Positions 7,777-15,566 of a DNA stretch of 64,000 bases are shown here, piece by piece (the stretch's first letter is position 1; every line of letters starts with the position of its first letter). The stretch is taken from assembly GCF_026344035.1 (NCBI RefSeq), contig NZ_JAPKND010000001.1, forward strand, positions 372,001-436,000, written 5' to 3'. Origin of the DNA: Alcaligenes endophyticus (GTDB lineage Bacteria; Pseudomonadota; Gammaproteobacteria; Burkholderiales; Burkholderiaceae_B). Below the pieces are notes generated by a model. That model saw nothing but the letters and a program-made list of their open reading frames with translations, made no database searches and was not told where the DNA came from. A program made the position numbers and the translations under genes.

Positions 7777-8663
7777 GGCCTTCCCCCCGCTACGCTGGCA
7801 CCTAGATAGGCTTCTACGACTCGCTTATTCGATGCCAGCTCATCGGGCCGGCAACTGGCCACGATCTCACCTTGGTCAAGCACAATACACCGATTACAGA
7901 CTTCACGAATAAAATGCATGTCATGCTCGACAATAACCAGCGTCATTCCTTTTGCATTAAGGCGCTGCAAAACGGTAACAATGTCTCGGCGTAAATTTGG
8001 GTGCACTCCTGCGGTAGGCTCATCCAACATCAGCAGACGCGGCTTAGCCATCAACGCACAAACAATGCCCAGCAACTTCTTCTGGCCCCCTGAAATCGCC
8101 GATGCGGGCAGGTGTGCCACTGGCGTAAGCAGCAATTCGTCCAACAAGCTAATGGCGCGTTCACGAGAGGAGCGTTCCGCTGCGCGATCAGCAGCAGTTC
8201 GGAACACCGTTGAGAACAAACCATGGTTTTCGGTCGCCGCTGCCATCGCCACTTCCAGCACCGACATTTTCTGCGGCATGATAGGCAACTGGAAAGTTCG
8301 CGTCATGCCAGCTTGAACCAAAGCGTGCGTGCGCATCCCTGCAATAGGTTTGCCAGCTAAACGGATATCTCCCACATCTGGATCTAAAAAACCACTGGCG
8401 ATATTCAGTAAGGTGCTTTTCCCCGAGCCATTGGGCCCCAGTAAACCCACGATTTCCCCCTGGCCTACCTCAAAGCTCACCCCCTCTAGCACCCTGTTGG
8501 CACCAAACGCTTTGGCGACCCCTTTAACTTCAAGCATTGCAGCAGTGTTCATTCTAGGCGCCTCCTGTTTGCGGGCTGCTTCTCGGATCGTATCGTCTAA
8601 CAGCTGTTTGTTATCGACCGTCGTATCCAAGCTTGTCGTCTTGAGCATTACTCCTGTCGTCAT
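7773..8663 (-). CDS. livG: LivG-like ATPase of amino-acid ABC importer (two possible starts)
   Basis: HAAT-family ATPase with Walker A GPNGSGKST, signature ISGGQKK, Walker B LLMLDEPTAGVHP and the LivG-type IVEHDMHF. The ORF opens at 8663 by ATGA overlap with livM and with AAGGAG six bases upstream, giving 296 residues. The normal family length (about 255-260) fits an internal ATG at 8552, which has AGGAGG eight bases upstream. Starting at 8663 adds a 37-residue polar leader without homology. Both starts have good ribosome-binding sites, so two isoforms are possible. The ATPase partners LivF on the cytoplasmic face of LivH/LivM. Confidence 0.9.
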   Translation of the reverse strand: MTTGVMLKTTSLDTTVDNKQLLDDTIREAARKQEAPRMNTAAMLEVKGVAKAFGANRVLEGVSFEVGQGEIVGLLGPNGSGKSTLLNIASGFLDPDVGDIRLAGKPIAGMRTHALVQAGMTRTFQLPIMPQKMSVLEVAMAAATENHGLFSTVFRTAADRAAERSSRERAISLLDELLLTPVAHLPASAISGGQKKLLGIVCALMAKPRLLMLDEPTAGVHPNLRRDIVTVLQRLNAKGMTLVIVEHDMHFIREVCNRCIVLDQGEIVASCRPDELASNKRVVEAYLGASVAGGRP

Positions 8664-9547
8664 GTCGAACTCCTTAACTTCTCGGGCAACAGACCGTCAC
8701 GACGCCACAACAGGCAACCTAGCAGCATCAGGCCGATCAAGCCTAGACGCAATGCGCCCGCCAGGTCGGAGCCAAATCCAAACATATCTTTGATGAACGG
8801 AACAAAGGCATACACAGCCTGAACCAGTATTACGCCCAACAAGACGCCCGCCGTACGGCCCATACCCCCTATCATGACCATGGTCCATAGGACAAAGGTT
8901 TCCCCTGCCAACATGAACTCGGGAGCAGCGAAGCTGAAATAATGAGCGTAAATACCGCCTGCTAGTGCCGTTATCGCTGCGCCGCTCATGATTGCACGCG
9001 CCCGCAATGAAGGAAGGTTATAGCCTAGGCACATAGCCATAGAGGGCTGCTCACGCATCAGGCGCAGAGCTCGGCCAAAACGTCCATCACCCAACCGAGC
9101 TGAGAACAAGGCAACTAGGCCAAGTAAAACCAAAACCAGGAGCATGGTATATACGGCATTCCAAGGCCGAGCAACCGACTCGAAAAAACTTGGAATCGTC
9201 GCAATGCCGTTCGCACCACCGGTGAGCCAATCTTCGTTAATTGCTACGGTACGCAGAATTTCCGCTACCGCTAAAGTTGCAATACCCCAATAATCAGCTG
9301 CTAACCTGCGTCCAAGGCGGGAAACCGCGTAACCAAGCACAACAGCGACCGCAATGCCCAAAGGGATGCCTAGCCAAATAGGCCAGCCTTGCATATGCGT
9401 TACCCCGACGGCATAGGCCCCAATACCAGCAAAAGCAATATGACCGAAGTTCAGCAGCCCGCCGTACCCCGCCTGGATATTCAAACCCAGCGCCATGATG
9501 CCGTAAATACCGCCTATCGTTATGACAGAGAGAATAAAATCAAACAC
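8660..9547 (-). CDS. livM: LivM-like permease of amino-acid ABC importer
   Basis: A 295-residue membrane protein with about eight hydrophobic segments and the HAAT permease motif LNIQAGYGGLLNFGHIAFAGIGAYA near the N-terminus. A GTG at 9547 was taken as start because GGGAGGT lies six bases upstream and it overlaps the livH stop by eight bases (GTGTTTGA). The longer ORF from 9574 would run 35 bases into livH without a ribosome site. It forms the transmembrane channel with LivH. The C-terminus overlaps livG. Confidence 0.9.
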   Translation of the reverse strand: MFDFILSVITIGGIYGIMALGLNIQAGYGGLLNFGHIAFAGIGAYAVGVTHMQGWPIWLGIPLGIAVAVVLGYAVSRLGRRLAADYWGIATLAVAEILRTVAINEDWLTGGANGIATIPSFFESVARPWNAVYTMLLVLVLLGLVALFSARLGDGRFGRALRLMREQPSMAMCLGYNLPSLRARAIMSGAAITALAGGIYAHYFSFAAPEFMLAGETFVLWTMVMIGGMGRTAGVLLGVILVQAVYAFVPFIKDMFGFGSDLAGALRLGLIGLMLLGCLLWRRDGLLPEKLRSST

Positions 9548-10433
9548 GACGTACCTCCCGGTCAAACAAACCATGCGGCTTAAACAACAAGGCCAGCAAC
9601 AGTATTAAGAACGATGCAGCGCTAATGTAGGACACAGGCAAAAACACCAGATTTCGTCCTGATATAAAGCCAAAATCAATATTCGTCACCACTGTCTCAG
9701 TAAAGGCAATCAGCAAGGCCCCCCCTACGGCCCCCAACGGGTTGCCTAGCCCACCAAGAATAGCGGCCGCAAAAACGGGTAATAGCAAGTCATTTCCCAA
9801 GTTCACATGAGCACCAGCGGAAAGCGCTAGCATGCTCCCACCCAGCCCGGCTAAGGCTCCGCTAAGCAGCGTTACACCATTGGTAATGCGCGCAGCGTTG
9901 AGCCCCGAAGCATCCGCCAGAGCCGGATTGCTTGCCAACGCCCGCATGGCACGCCCCACCTGGGTGTAAAACAGCAACAACACGAAAATGATTAGTAATG
10001 CAGCGGTGGTCAACATGAACCAAAGTTGAGTCTTTGACACGCCCGCATCACCAATAGCAATCGGGTCGGTGTAAGGCAGCGAAAACATATGCGGGAAGGA
10101 GCCCGATATGCCCAACACGGAGGCAATCATCAGCATGGAGACCGCCAACGAACCAATCATAGCAATTGCCGGGCCGCTTTTAAGTAGACGATTAAACACC
10201 AGCAACTGCACTACCAACGTGATCACACCGGTAAGCAAGGCGCTTAGCGCCAGCGCGCCAACAAGCGGCACGCCGTAACTGAAAAATGCATACGATAGGA
10301 ATGCCCCCACCATGGCATATTGCACATGGGCGATATTAGGAAACTTCACCAGCCCATACAGCAAGCTCAGCCCCAACGTGATCAATGCCAGATCGGCAGT
10401 ACGTAGTAAGGTATCTAGTAAGAATTGCAACAC
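9540..10433 (-). CDS. livH: LivH-like permease of amino-acid ABC importer
   Basis: A 297-residue integral membrane protein with the LivH pattern: first helix LALITLGLSLLYGLVKFPNIAH, a central GRAMRALASNPALADASGLN loop that contacts the ATPases, and LLLPVFAAAILGGLGNPLGAVGGALL. The GTG at 10433 is preferred since GGAGGGG lies seven bases upstream; an ORF extension to 10472 would overlap the intercistronic hairpin. It overlaps livM by eight bases. Confidence 0.9.
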   Translation of the reverse strand: MLQFLLDTLLRTADLALITLGLSLLYGLVKFPNIAHVQYAMVGAFLSYAFFSYGVPLVGALALSALLTGVITLVVQLLVFNRLLKSGPAIAMIGSLAVSMLMIASVLGISGSFPHMFSLPYTDPIAIGDAGVSKTQLWFMLTTAALLIIFVLLLFYTQVGRAMRALASNPALADASGLNAARITNGVTLLSGALAGLGGSMLALSAGAHVNLGNDLLLPVFAAAILGGLGNPLGAVGGALLIAFTETVVTNIDFGFISGRNLVFLPVSYISAASFLILLLALLFKPHGLFDREVRRV

Positions 10434-10453
10434 GGCAGTTCCCCCTCCAGTGG

Positions 10454-10480
10454 GCCGCGGTGCAGTACACACACCGCGGC
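10454..10480 (-). other. Intercistronic hairpin between livK-like and livH
   Basis: A perfect 9-bp inverted repeat GCCGCGGTG / CACCGCGGC with a 9-nt loop lies between the receptor gene and the permease gene. There is no T tract. Such GC-rich stems between a binding-protein gene and its permease genes often stabilise or attenuate the transcript so that more receptor than permease is made; that role is inference here. Confidence 0.6.
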
Positions 10481-10500
10481 AGTTGGTCCAGCAATCAAGC

Positions 10501-11613
10501 CTAGCGAGCTACCAGCTTGCCGTTTGCGTATTTCAAGTTGTCATAAGGAGGATCGATGCGCTGACCTTCAGCATCAAATTTGATCGGCCCTGTCACCCCC
10601 ATAAAGCCTTTTTCGCTGACGCTCTTAAGGCCTTTCTGAATATCCGCCGAGGAGCTCCCACCAGCATCGTTCATCGCGGCGGCAATCATCATTACCGCAT
10701 CGTAGCCATAGCCATTAAACGCCGTCTTGAAACCTTCGTTATGCTTGCTGGTGAAGGCTTGCTCGTATGCCTTGCCCAAATCGCCTTTGACTGAGCCCAA
10801 CTCCATACCAACCTGCCCTTCGGCGATTTCGGCTGGGGTATCAGACACTGACATACTCATAATGTACGCATACCAGGGCTGACTGCGCAGGCCTAACTCC
10901 TTGGCCTCACGGTTAATAGCCGAGGCCTCGTGCCCGTAGGCAGTGTAAAGATAGGCATCAGGCTGACTACGTGCGAGCTGCTGCAATTCTCTTCTGTAAG
11001 TAGATTGCCCACCCGTGTACAGCACCTCTGTCACGACCTTACCGCCCAGCTTTTCAAACTCCTCTTTGAAACCATGGGCTACACCTTGTCCATAGGCATT
11101 GTTGGGAGCAATAACAGCAATATTGCGCCAGCCCATGTCATAAGCATCTTTAGCAGCGTAGCGGTTACCAGCGTCTTCCAGACCAATAATATTGAAAGCG
11201 GAATCCCCCAGCTGGCGAACCTTACTGCTACTGCTGCCAATATTGAAATGGGTCACGCCTTCCTTAACGAGATATTGCGCCATCGGTAAGGTAATGCTGG
11301 ACGAGTACTCCCCCATCACCGCCGGAACTTTATCAACTGAGGTCAGTTTGCGTGCAGCAGTCAGCGCTGTTGTTGGGTTATTGGCCGAATCCTCAACGAC
11401 TACAGCTAGCTTCTTGCCCAACACGCCACCGTTGGCATTTACCTGATCAACCCCCAACTGAATACCACGACGTATATCCTCCCCCACAGTGGCCGACGGG
11501 CCTGTCAGTGGCAATACTGCACCGATTTGTATTGTTTCCTGCGCGAACGCAGTATTGCAATAACTCGCCACTAAGACGCTTGCGCAAAAAGAAAGAAAAT
11601 TGCGTTTTTTCAT
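10501..11613 (-). CDS. Periplasmic substrate-binding protein of Liv-type ABC importer
   Basis: A 370-residue Peripla_BP_6 receptor. The signal peptide MKKRNFLSFCASVLVASYC...AFA-Q is cleaved near residue 24. The mature start IQIGAVLPLTGPSATVGEDIRRGIQLGVDQVN is classic for LivJ/LivK-like proteins, followed by the Rossmann-like lobes (VIAPNNAYGQGVAHGF; YNGYGYDAVM). Ligand cannot be predicted; the family binds branched-chain amino acids, amides, urea and aromatic acids. AAGGAGA lies eight bases before the ATG. A 104-bp AT-rich gap upstream separates it from the racemase-like gene and could hold an internal promoter. Confidence 0.9.
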   Translation of the reverse strand: MKKRNFLSFCASVLVASYCNTAFAQETIQIGAVLPLTGPSATVGEDIRRGIQLGVDQVNANGGVLGKKLAVVVEDSANNPTTALTAARKLTSVDKVPAVMGEYSSSITLPMAQYLVKEGVTHFNIGSSSSKVRQLGDSAFNIIGLEDAGNRYAAKDAYDMGWRNIAVIAPNNAYGQGVAHGFKEEFEKLGGKVVTEVLYTGGQSTYRRELQQLARSQPDAYLYTAYGHEASAINREAKELGLRSQPWYAYIMSMSVSDTPAEIAEGQVGMELGSVKGDLGKAYEQAFTSKHNEGFKTAFNGYGYDAVMMIAAAMNDAGGSSSADIQKGLKSVSEKGFMGVTGPIKFDAEGQRIDPPYDNLKYANGKLVAR

Positions 11614-11717
11614 GATTGTCTCCTTCAGTTATTCTGAATTTTTCGTAAAAATTTTAAGCAATACTCTACTTGTCCATCATGCTGCCCTACTCACCTTATT
11701 CGCGCTCTGCTACACGC

Positions 11718-12488
11718 TCAAAGTTCAAAAAGCTTACCCCACTGCGGCTGTGGATCATTGACCCCAGCCAGTCGCAAGGCATGCCAAGCCATGGCGCTGT
11801 TGCTAGACACCACGGGCTTTCCTAATAACTGTTCAACCTCACTGGTCAGCTCGCACATGCGCAAGCTGGTGCAAGAAACAAAAACGGCCTCCACATCATC
11901 ATGACGCCCTACGTCCAGGATGGCGTTTTTTAGTGATGCCGCATCAATACGCGCCACTTCGGAATCGTCGGCATGATTAAACGTAGAGATACGGGTAATT
12001 TGCAGCCCTGCTGCATCGATATGATCCTTGAATAAATGATTGAGAGAGCTCACGTAGGGGGTAAGTAGCGCTATACGCTTAACACCCAGTTTCTCAAATC
12101 CCTGTTTGGCCGCGGTAATGGGGCTGGTGCATGCAACGCCCGGCCTTACCTTACGTATACCTTCGAAAACCTTATCCTCGCCGATAACAATCGCACCCGA
12201 GGTACAACCAAAGGCCACGACCTTCAACTCGACGCCGGGTAAAATCGTTTCGACTGCTCCACCAATATCTTTTTCCATGGCAGCCAGTGTCTCGGGGGTG
12301 ATACTGGCTGGGCTGGGCATGCGTGCCTCAAAAAAAGCCACGCCCGGAATATCGATGATCTTACGCCACTCGTACTCCATCGTCTGATCGGTAGCAAGTA
12401 CCACCAAGCCTATAGCGGCCCGTGACATGACGCCTGCGTCCATCGTGAACGGCAAAATCTCGTAAGGTGTGCTCTGATTGTCTGTCAT
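11718..12488 (-). CDS. Asp/Glu racemase superfamily protein (maleate isomerase / EutA / arylmalonate decarboxylase type)
   Basis: A 256-residue cytoplasmic protein with the two-lobed racemase fold. Both candidate catalytic cysteines are present: Cys95 in VAFGCTSGA and Cys206 in VSCTSLRMCE. The presence of two symmetrical Cys residues favours an isomerase or racemase over single-Cys arylmalonate decarboxylase. It overlaps the start/stop of the DadA-like gene by four bases. Next to a D-amino-acid-type dehydrogenase, conversion of an L- to a D-amino acid, or cis-trans isomerisation of an unsaturated acid, are both credible. I cannot decide between them. Confidence 0.8.
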   Translation of the reverse strand: MTDNQSTPYEILPFTMDAGVMSRAAIGLVVLATDQTMEYEWRKIIDIPGVAFFEARMPSPASITPETLAAMEKDIGGAVETILPGVELKVVAFGCTSGAIVIGEDKVFEGIRKVRPGVACTSPITAAKQGFEKLGVKRIALLTPYVSSLNHLFKDHIDAAGLQITRISTFNHADDSEVARIDAASLKNAILDVGRHDDVEAVFVSCTSLRMCELTSEVEQLLGKPVVSSNSAMAWHALRLAGVNDPQPQWGKLFEL

Positions 12489-13723
12489 TTCAATGTCATT
12501 CCAGTGATATCAATTTCAGGTTGCTTGCCCTGCATAATGTCGGTCACCACTCGGGCGGTGCCGCAGGCCATAGTCCAGCCCATGTGCCCATGGCCGGTGT
12601 TCAGGTATAGATTGCGGTGACGGCTTTTGCCCAGTATGGGTGTGCCCTCTGGGGTCATTGGACGCAGGCCAGCCCAATAGTCAGGCTGGCTATAATCCGC
12701 TCCGTTGGGGAACAATTGCTTAGCCACTTTCAGCATGGGTGCAAAGTTAACCGGGGTATGACTGCGGTCGTATCCCGTAAACTCAGCCGTCGAGGTAAGG
12801 CGCAAACGATTGCCGTATCGCGCCCAAGCCACCAGAGCCTGCTCATCTACGCCCGACATGCTGGGAGCCTCATCGTCCTCGCGGATGGGAAAGGTCACCG
12901 AATACCCTTTGACGGGATAAATCGGCAGGTGATAGCCCAGCGAGCGCGATATCAGGGGTGAGTCACATCCCATAGCCAGCACATACTCATCACCTGTCAC
13001 CAGCCCCTTGTTAGTATGAATGCCGACGATACGGTCGCCTTGGGCTTCTATGCGTTGAATCGCAGTGTCCATCATGAACTCCACCCCGGCAGCAGCGCAC
13101 TTTTGCGCCAGGTTGCGAGTAAACATTCTGGCGTCACCGCTTTCGTCGGTAGGGCTGTGAATAGCTCCGGCAAACTGGCTATTGACGAGCGCAGGCTCAA
13201 GCTTTAACGCCTCTTCGCGTGAGATACCACGCAGCGTCATACCGCCATCTGTCAGAATCCGCATGTTGGCAATGCCTTTTTCAAGCAAAGCCTCATTACG
13301 GTATAAGTACAATGCACCGGTGCTGAGCAGGTCATATTCCAGCCCAATAGACTGAGTCAATGTACGTAACTCGTTCTGTGAATAGCGACATAACACCAAC
13401 TTACGCGCGGTATTGTTATGTGCTTTTTCGGCGGTGCAGTTAAGTAAAAACTTAACTAGCCACGCCCACATATGCGGATCTAGCTTAGGCTTTAATAACA
13501 AGGCCTGTGAATCATCCCGCAACGAGCGCCACAGGATACCCGGGGCCCTAGGAGAAGCCCAAGTATAAGCATGCCCCGGAGCGATCATCCCAGCATTGGC
13601 ATAGCTGGTCTCGGACGCCGCCAGACTTTGACGGTCAATGACCGTCACCTGCCGACCTTGTGCCGCCAGGTACCACGCTGTAGTCACCCCCGCCAAGCCC
13701 GCCCCCATTACGATGGTTTTCAT
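12485..13723 (-). CDS. dadA: D-amino-acid dehydrogenase (DadA-like) flavoprotein
   Basis: A 412-residue FAD protein. Rossmann motif VMGAGLAGVTTAWYLAAQG lies at residues 5-23, the DadA signature SYANAGMIAPGHAYTWASPRAPG at about 42-65, and the C-terminal LYLNTGHGHMGWTMACGTARVV. DadA oxidises D-amino acids to imino acids at the membrane face and passes electrons to the respiratory chain. The ATG at 13723 was chosen (GAGGAA eight bases upstream) over an 18-codon upstream extension. It is coupled to the racemase-like gene (ATGA) and lies 23 bp after the kinase gene. This is probably a specialised paralog for the operon's substrate rather than the alanine enzyme. Confidence 0.85.
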   Translation of the reverse strand: MKTIVMGAGLAGVTTAWYLAAQGRQVTVIDRQSLAASETSYANAGMIAPGHAYTWASPRAPGILWRSLRDDSQALLLKPKLDPHMWAWLVKFLLNCTAEKAHNNTARKLVLCRYSQNELRTLTQSIGLEYDLLSTGALYLYRNEALLEKGIANMRILTDGGMTLRGISREEALKLEPALVNSQFAGAIHSPTDESGDARMFTRNLAQKCAAAGVEFMMDTAIQRIEAQGDRIVGIHTNKGLVTGDEYVLAMGCDSPLISRSLGYHLPIYPVKGYSVTFPIREDDEAPSMSGVDEQALVAWARYGNRLRLTSTAEFTGYDRSHTPVNFAPMLKVAKQLFPNGADYSQPDYWAGLRPMTPEGTPILGKSRHRNLYLNTGHGHMGWTMACGTARVVTDIMQGKQPEIDITGMTLK

Positions 13724-13746
13724 GGCATTCCTCTTTTTAGTCGTTA

Positions 13747-14781
13747 TTACTTGCGATAACGTTGGGCGCAGGCCCAACCGATTTCAGCTAATGGATCCGC
13801 CTTGGCTGCCGTTTCTACGGCGTCGTCTGCAGCAGCAGTACCATCCAGCGCTCGCTGTCCAATACCGCGTAATATGGCTGCCATGCGAAACAAGTTGTAG
13901 GCCATGTAGAAATCCCAATGCTCCGCAGGATCGCGGCCAGTCGCCCTAGCATAGGTCTGCACATAGTCGTGTTCGCTAGGAATGCCCAAAGCAGCTAGGT
14001 CACAGTCAGCAATACCACGCCACAGCGTGCTCGGGATATGCCAGCTCATACAGTGGTAAGAAAAATCAGCTAAGGGGTGGCCCAAGGTAGACAACTCCCA
14101 GTCCAGCACGCCAATAACACGGGCCTCAGTGGGATGAAACATCAGGTTATCTAGCCTGAAGTCTCCGTGTACCACTGTGGTTTCATCGCCGGCAGGAATA
14201 TGCTGAGGTAGCCACTCAATAAGCTGACGCATGGCATCCCCCATGGGTAAGCTAGAGTCCAAGCATTGTCTGGACCAACGGCTGATTTGGCGTGCGAAAT
14301 AGTTGCCCGGTTTGCCAAAGTCAGCCAAGCCAACAGCAGCTGGGTCAACCGTGTGCAAAGCGGCGATGACACGATTCATTTCTGCATATATCTGGGCACG
14401 CTCTGACTTGTCCATGCCAGGCAAGGACTGATCAATCATCACCCGCCCTTCCAGCCATTCCATTAAATAAAACGAGGTGCCTATGATGGAGACGTCGTCA
14501 CAGTACTCCAACATATGAGGCACTGGAACAGCCGAATCACGCAGTGCATTCATGACTTTATATTCGCGATCTATCGCATGAGCACCGGGCAATAGTTTGC
14601 CCCCAGGCTTGGTGCGTAACACATACTGGCGCTGTCCTGCCTGCACACGAAAAGTTGGGTTGGACTGTCCACCCGTCAGCGGAGTTACAACAACCGTATC
14701 TGCATCAGCGAGCCCTAACGTTTCCATATAATGCTCTAAGCGCTGTACGTCGAACGGGGCAGGAGTATTTGGCTTGATCAT
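13747..14781 (-). CDS. APH-type kinase related to ACAD10/11 kinase domain and LvaA
   Basis: A 344-residue phosphotransferase (aminoglycoside phosphotransferase fold). Visible motifs: TPLTGGQSNPTFRV glycine-rich loop, YVLRTKPGG with the ATP-contacting Lys, Brenner motif VVHGDFRLDNLMFHP, and metal motif VIGVLDWELSTLGHPLADFSY. These match the kinase half of eukaryotic ACAD10/ACAD11 and bacterial LvaA, which phosphorylate a hydroxyl of a hydroxyacyl-CoA so that a partner acyl-CoA dehydrogenase homolog can remove it. That partner lies two genes upstream. ATG 14781 overlaps the SDR stop (ATGA). Confidence 0.82.
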   Translation of the reverse strand: MIKPNTPAPFDVQRLEHYMETLGLADADTVVVTPLTGGQSNPTFRVQAGQRQYVLRTKPGGKLLPGAHAIDREYKVMNALRDSAVPVPHMLEYCDDVSIIGTSFYLMEWLEGRVMIDQSLPGMDKSERAQIYAEMNRVIAALHTVDPAAVGLADFGKPGNYFARQISRWSRQCLDSSLPMGDAMRQLIEWLPQHIPAGDETTVVHGDFRLDNLMFHPTEARVIGVLDWELSTLGHPLADFSYHCMSWHIPSTLWRGIADCDLAALGIPSEHDYVQTYARATGRDPAEHWDFYMAYNLFRMAAILRGIGQRALDGTAAADDAVETAAKADPLAEIGWACAQRYRK

Positions 14782-15566
14782 AACGAGCTCACCAAATGTG
14801 CACCATCCACGGCAATGCATGCCCCCGACATAGCGGCGCCCGCATCACTGGCCAACAACAACAGTGGCCCATCCAGATCCGTCAACACACCAAATCGCCG
14901 GCTAGGTATGCGCGCGCGCAGCCTTTCTCCTAGCTCACTTTCTAAAAAATCCTTATTCAAATCAGTAGCGATGTAACCAGGCAGTAAGGCATTGACACGA
15001 ATCTGGTGGCGCGCCAGCTCTAACGCCATGGCTTTAGTGGCTTGCACCACCCCCGCTTTGCTAACGGCATAAGGCGCGACACCGCCCGCTACACGCATGC
15101 CCAGAATAGAGGCTACATTCACGATTGCCCCTCCCTTCTTAGCAGCCACCATACGCCGAGCAGCTTCTGTACCCACCAGCCAGTTACCCTTTAGATTGGT
15201 GTTCATCACCTGATCCCAGTCGTCCTCGGTCTGCTCTAACAGGGAACGGGTAACGGTAACGCCTGCGTTATTGACCAATACATCAGGTACAGCCCAGTCC
15301 TGCCCCCAATCGGCCAACTGGTTAAAACAAGCCGACACACTGGCGGCATTCGTAACGTCCATCGCGACGGCGCGCGCTTGCCCGCCTAAACCTTCAATGG
15401 TCTGCACATCCTCTTCCAGCCTACTAACACGCCTAGCGGCCAGTACGACACGTGCGCCCGACTGTGACAACAATTGCGCAAAATGGCGCCCCAGCCCGCT
15501 AGAGGCTCCTGTCACTAGGGCCACTTTGCCATCCAACGCGAAACGATTTATGGCGGTCGGCTTCAT
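14778..15566 (-). CDS. Short-chain dehydrogenase/reductase
   Basis: A 262-residue classical SDR with TGASSGLGRHFAQLL cofactor motif (residues 20-34), NNAGVTVTRS, catalytic Ser (VNVASILGMRVAGG), YAVSK (Tyr/Lys pair) and the proline-glycine segment LLPGYIATDL. Family members oxidise 3-hydroxyacyl or other alcohols with NAD(P). It is tied by four-base overlaps to the acyl-CoA dehydrogenase (upstream) and the kinase (downstream), a triad also seen in levulinate (lva) type operons. A hydroxyacyl-CoA dehydrogenase role follows from context. Confidence 0.85.
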   Translation of the reverse strand: MKPTAINRFALDGKVALVTGASSGLGRHFAQLLSQSGARVVLAARRVSRLEEDVQTIEGLGGQARAVAMDVTNAASVSACFNQLADWGQDWAVPDVLVNNAGVTVTRSLLEQTEDDWDQVMNTNLKGNWLVGTEAARRMVAAKKGGAIVNVASILGMRVAGGVAPYAVSKAGVVQATKAMALELARHQIRVNALLPGYIATDLNKDFLESELGERLRARIPSRRFGVLTDLDGPLLLLASDAGAAMSGACIAVDGAHLVSSL

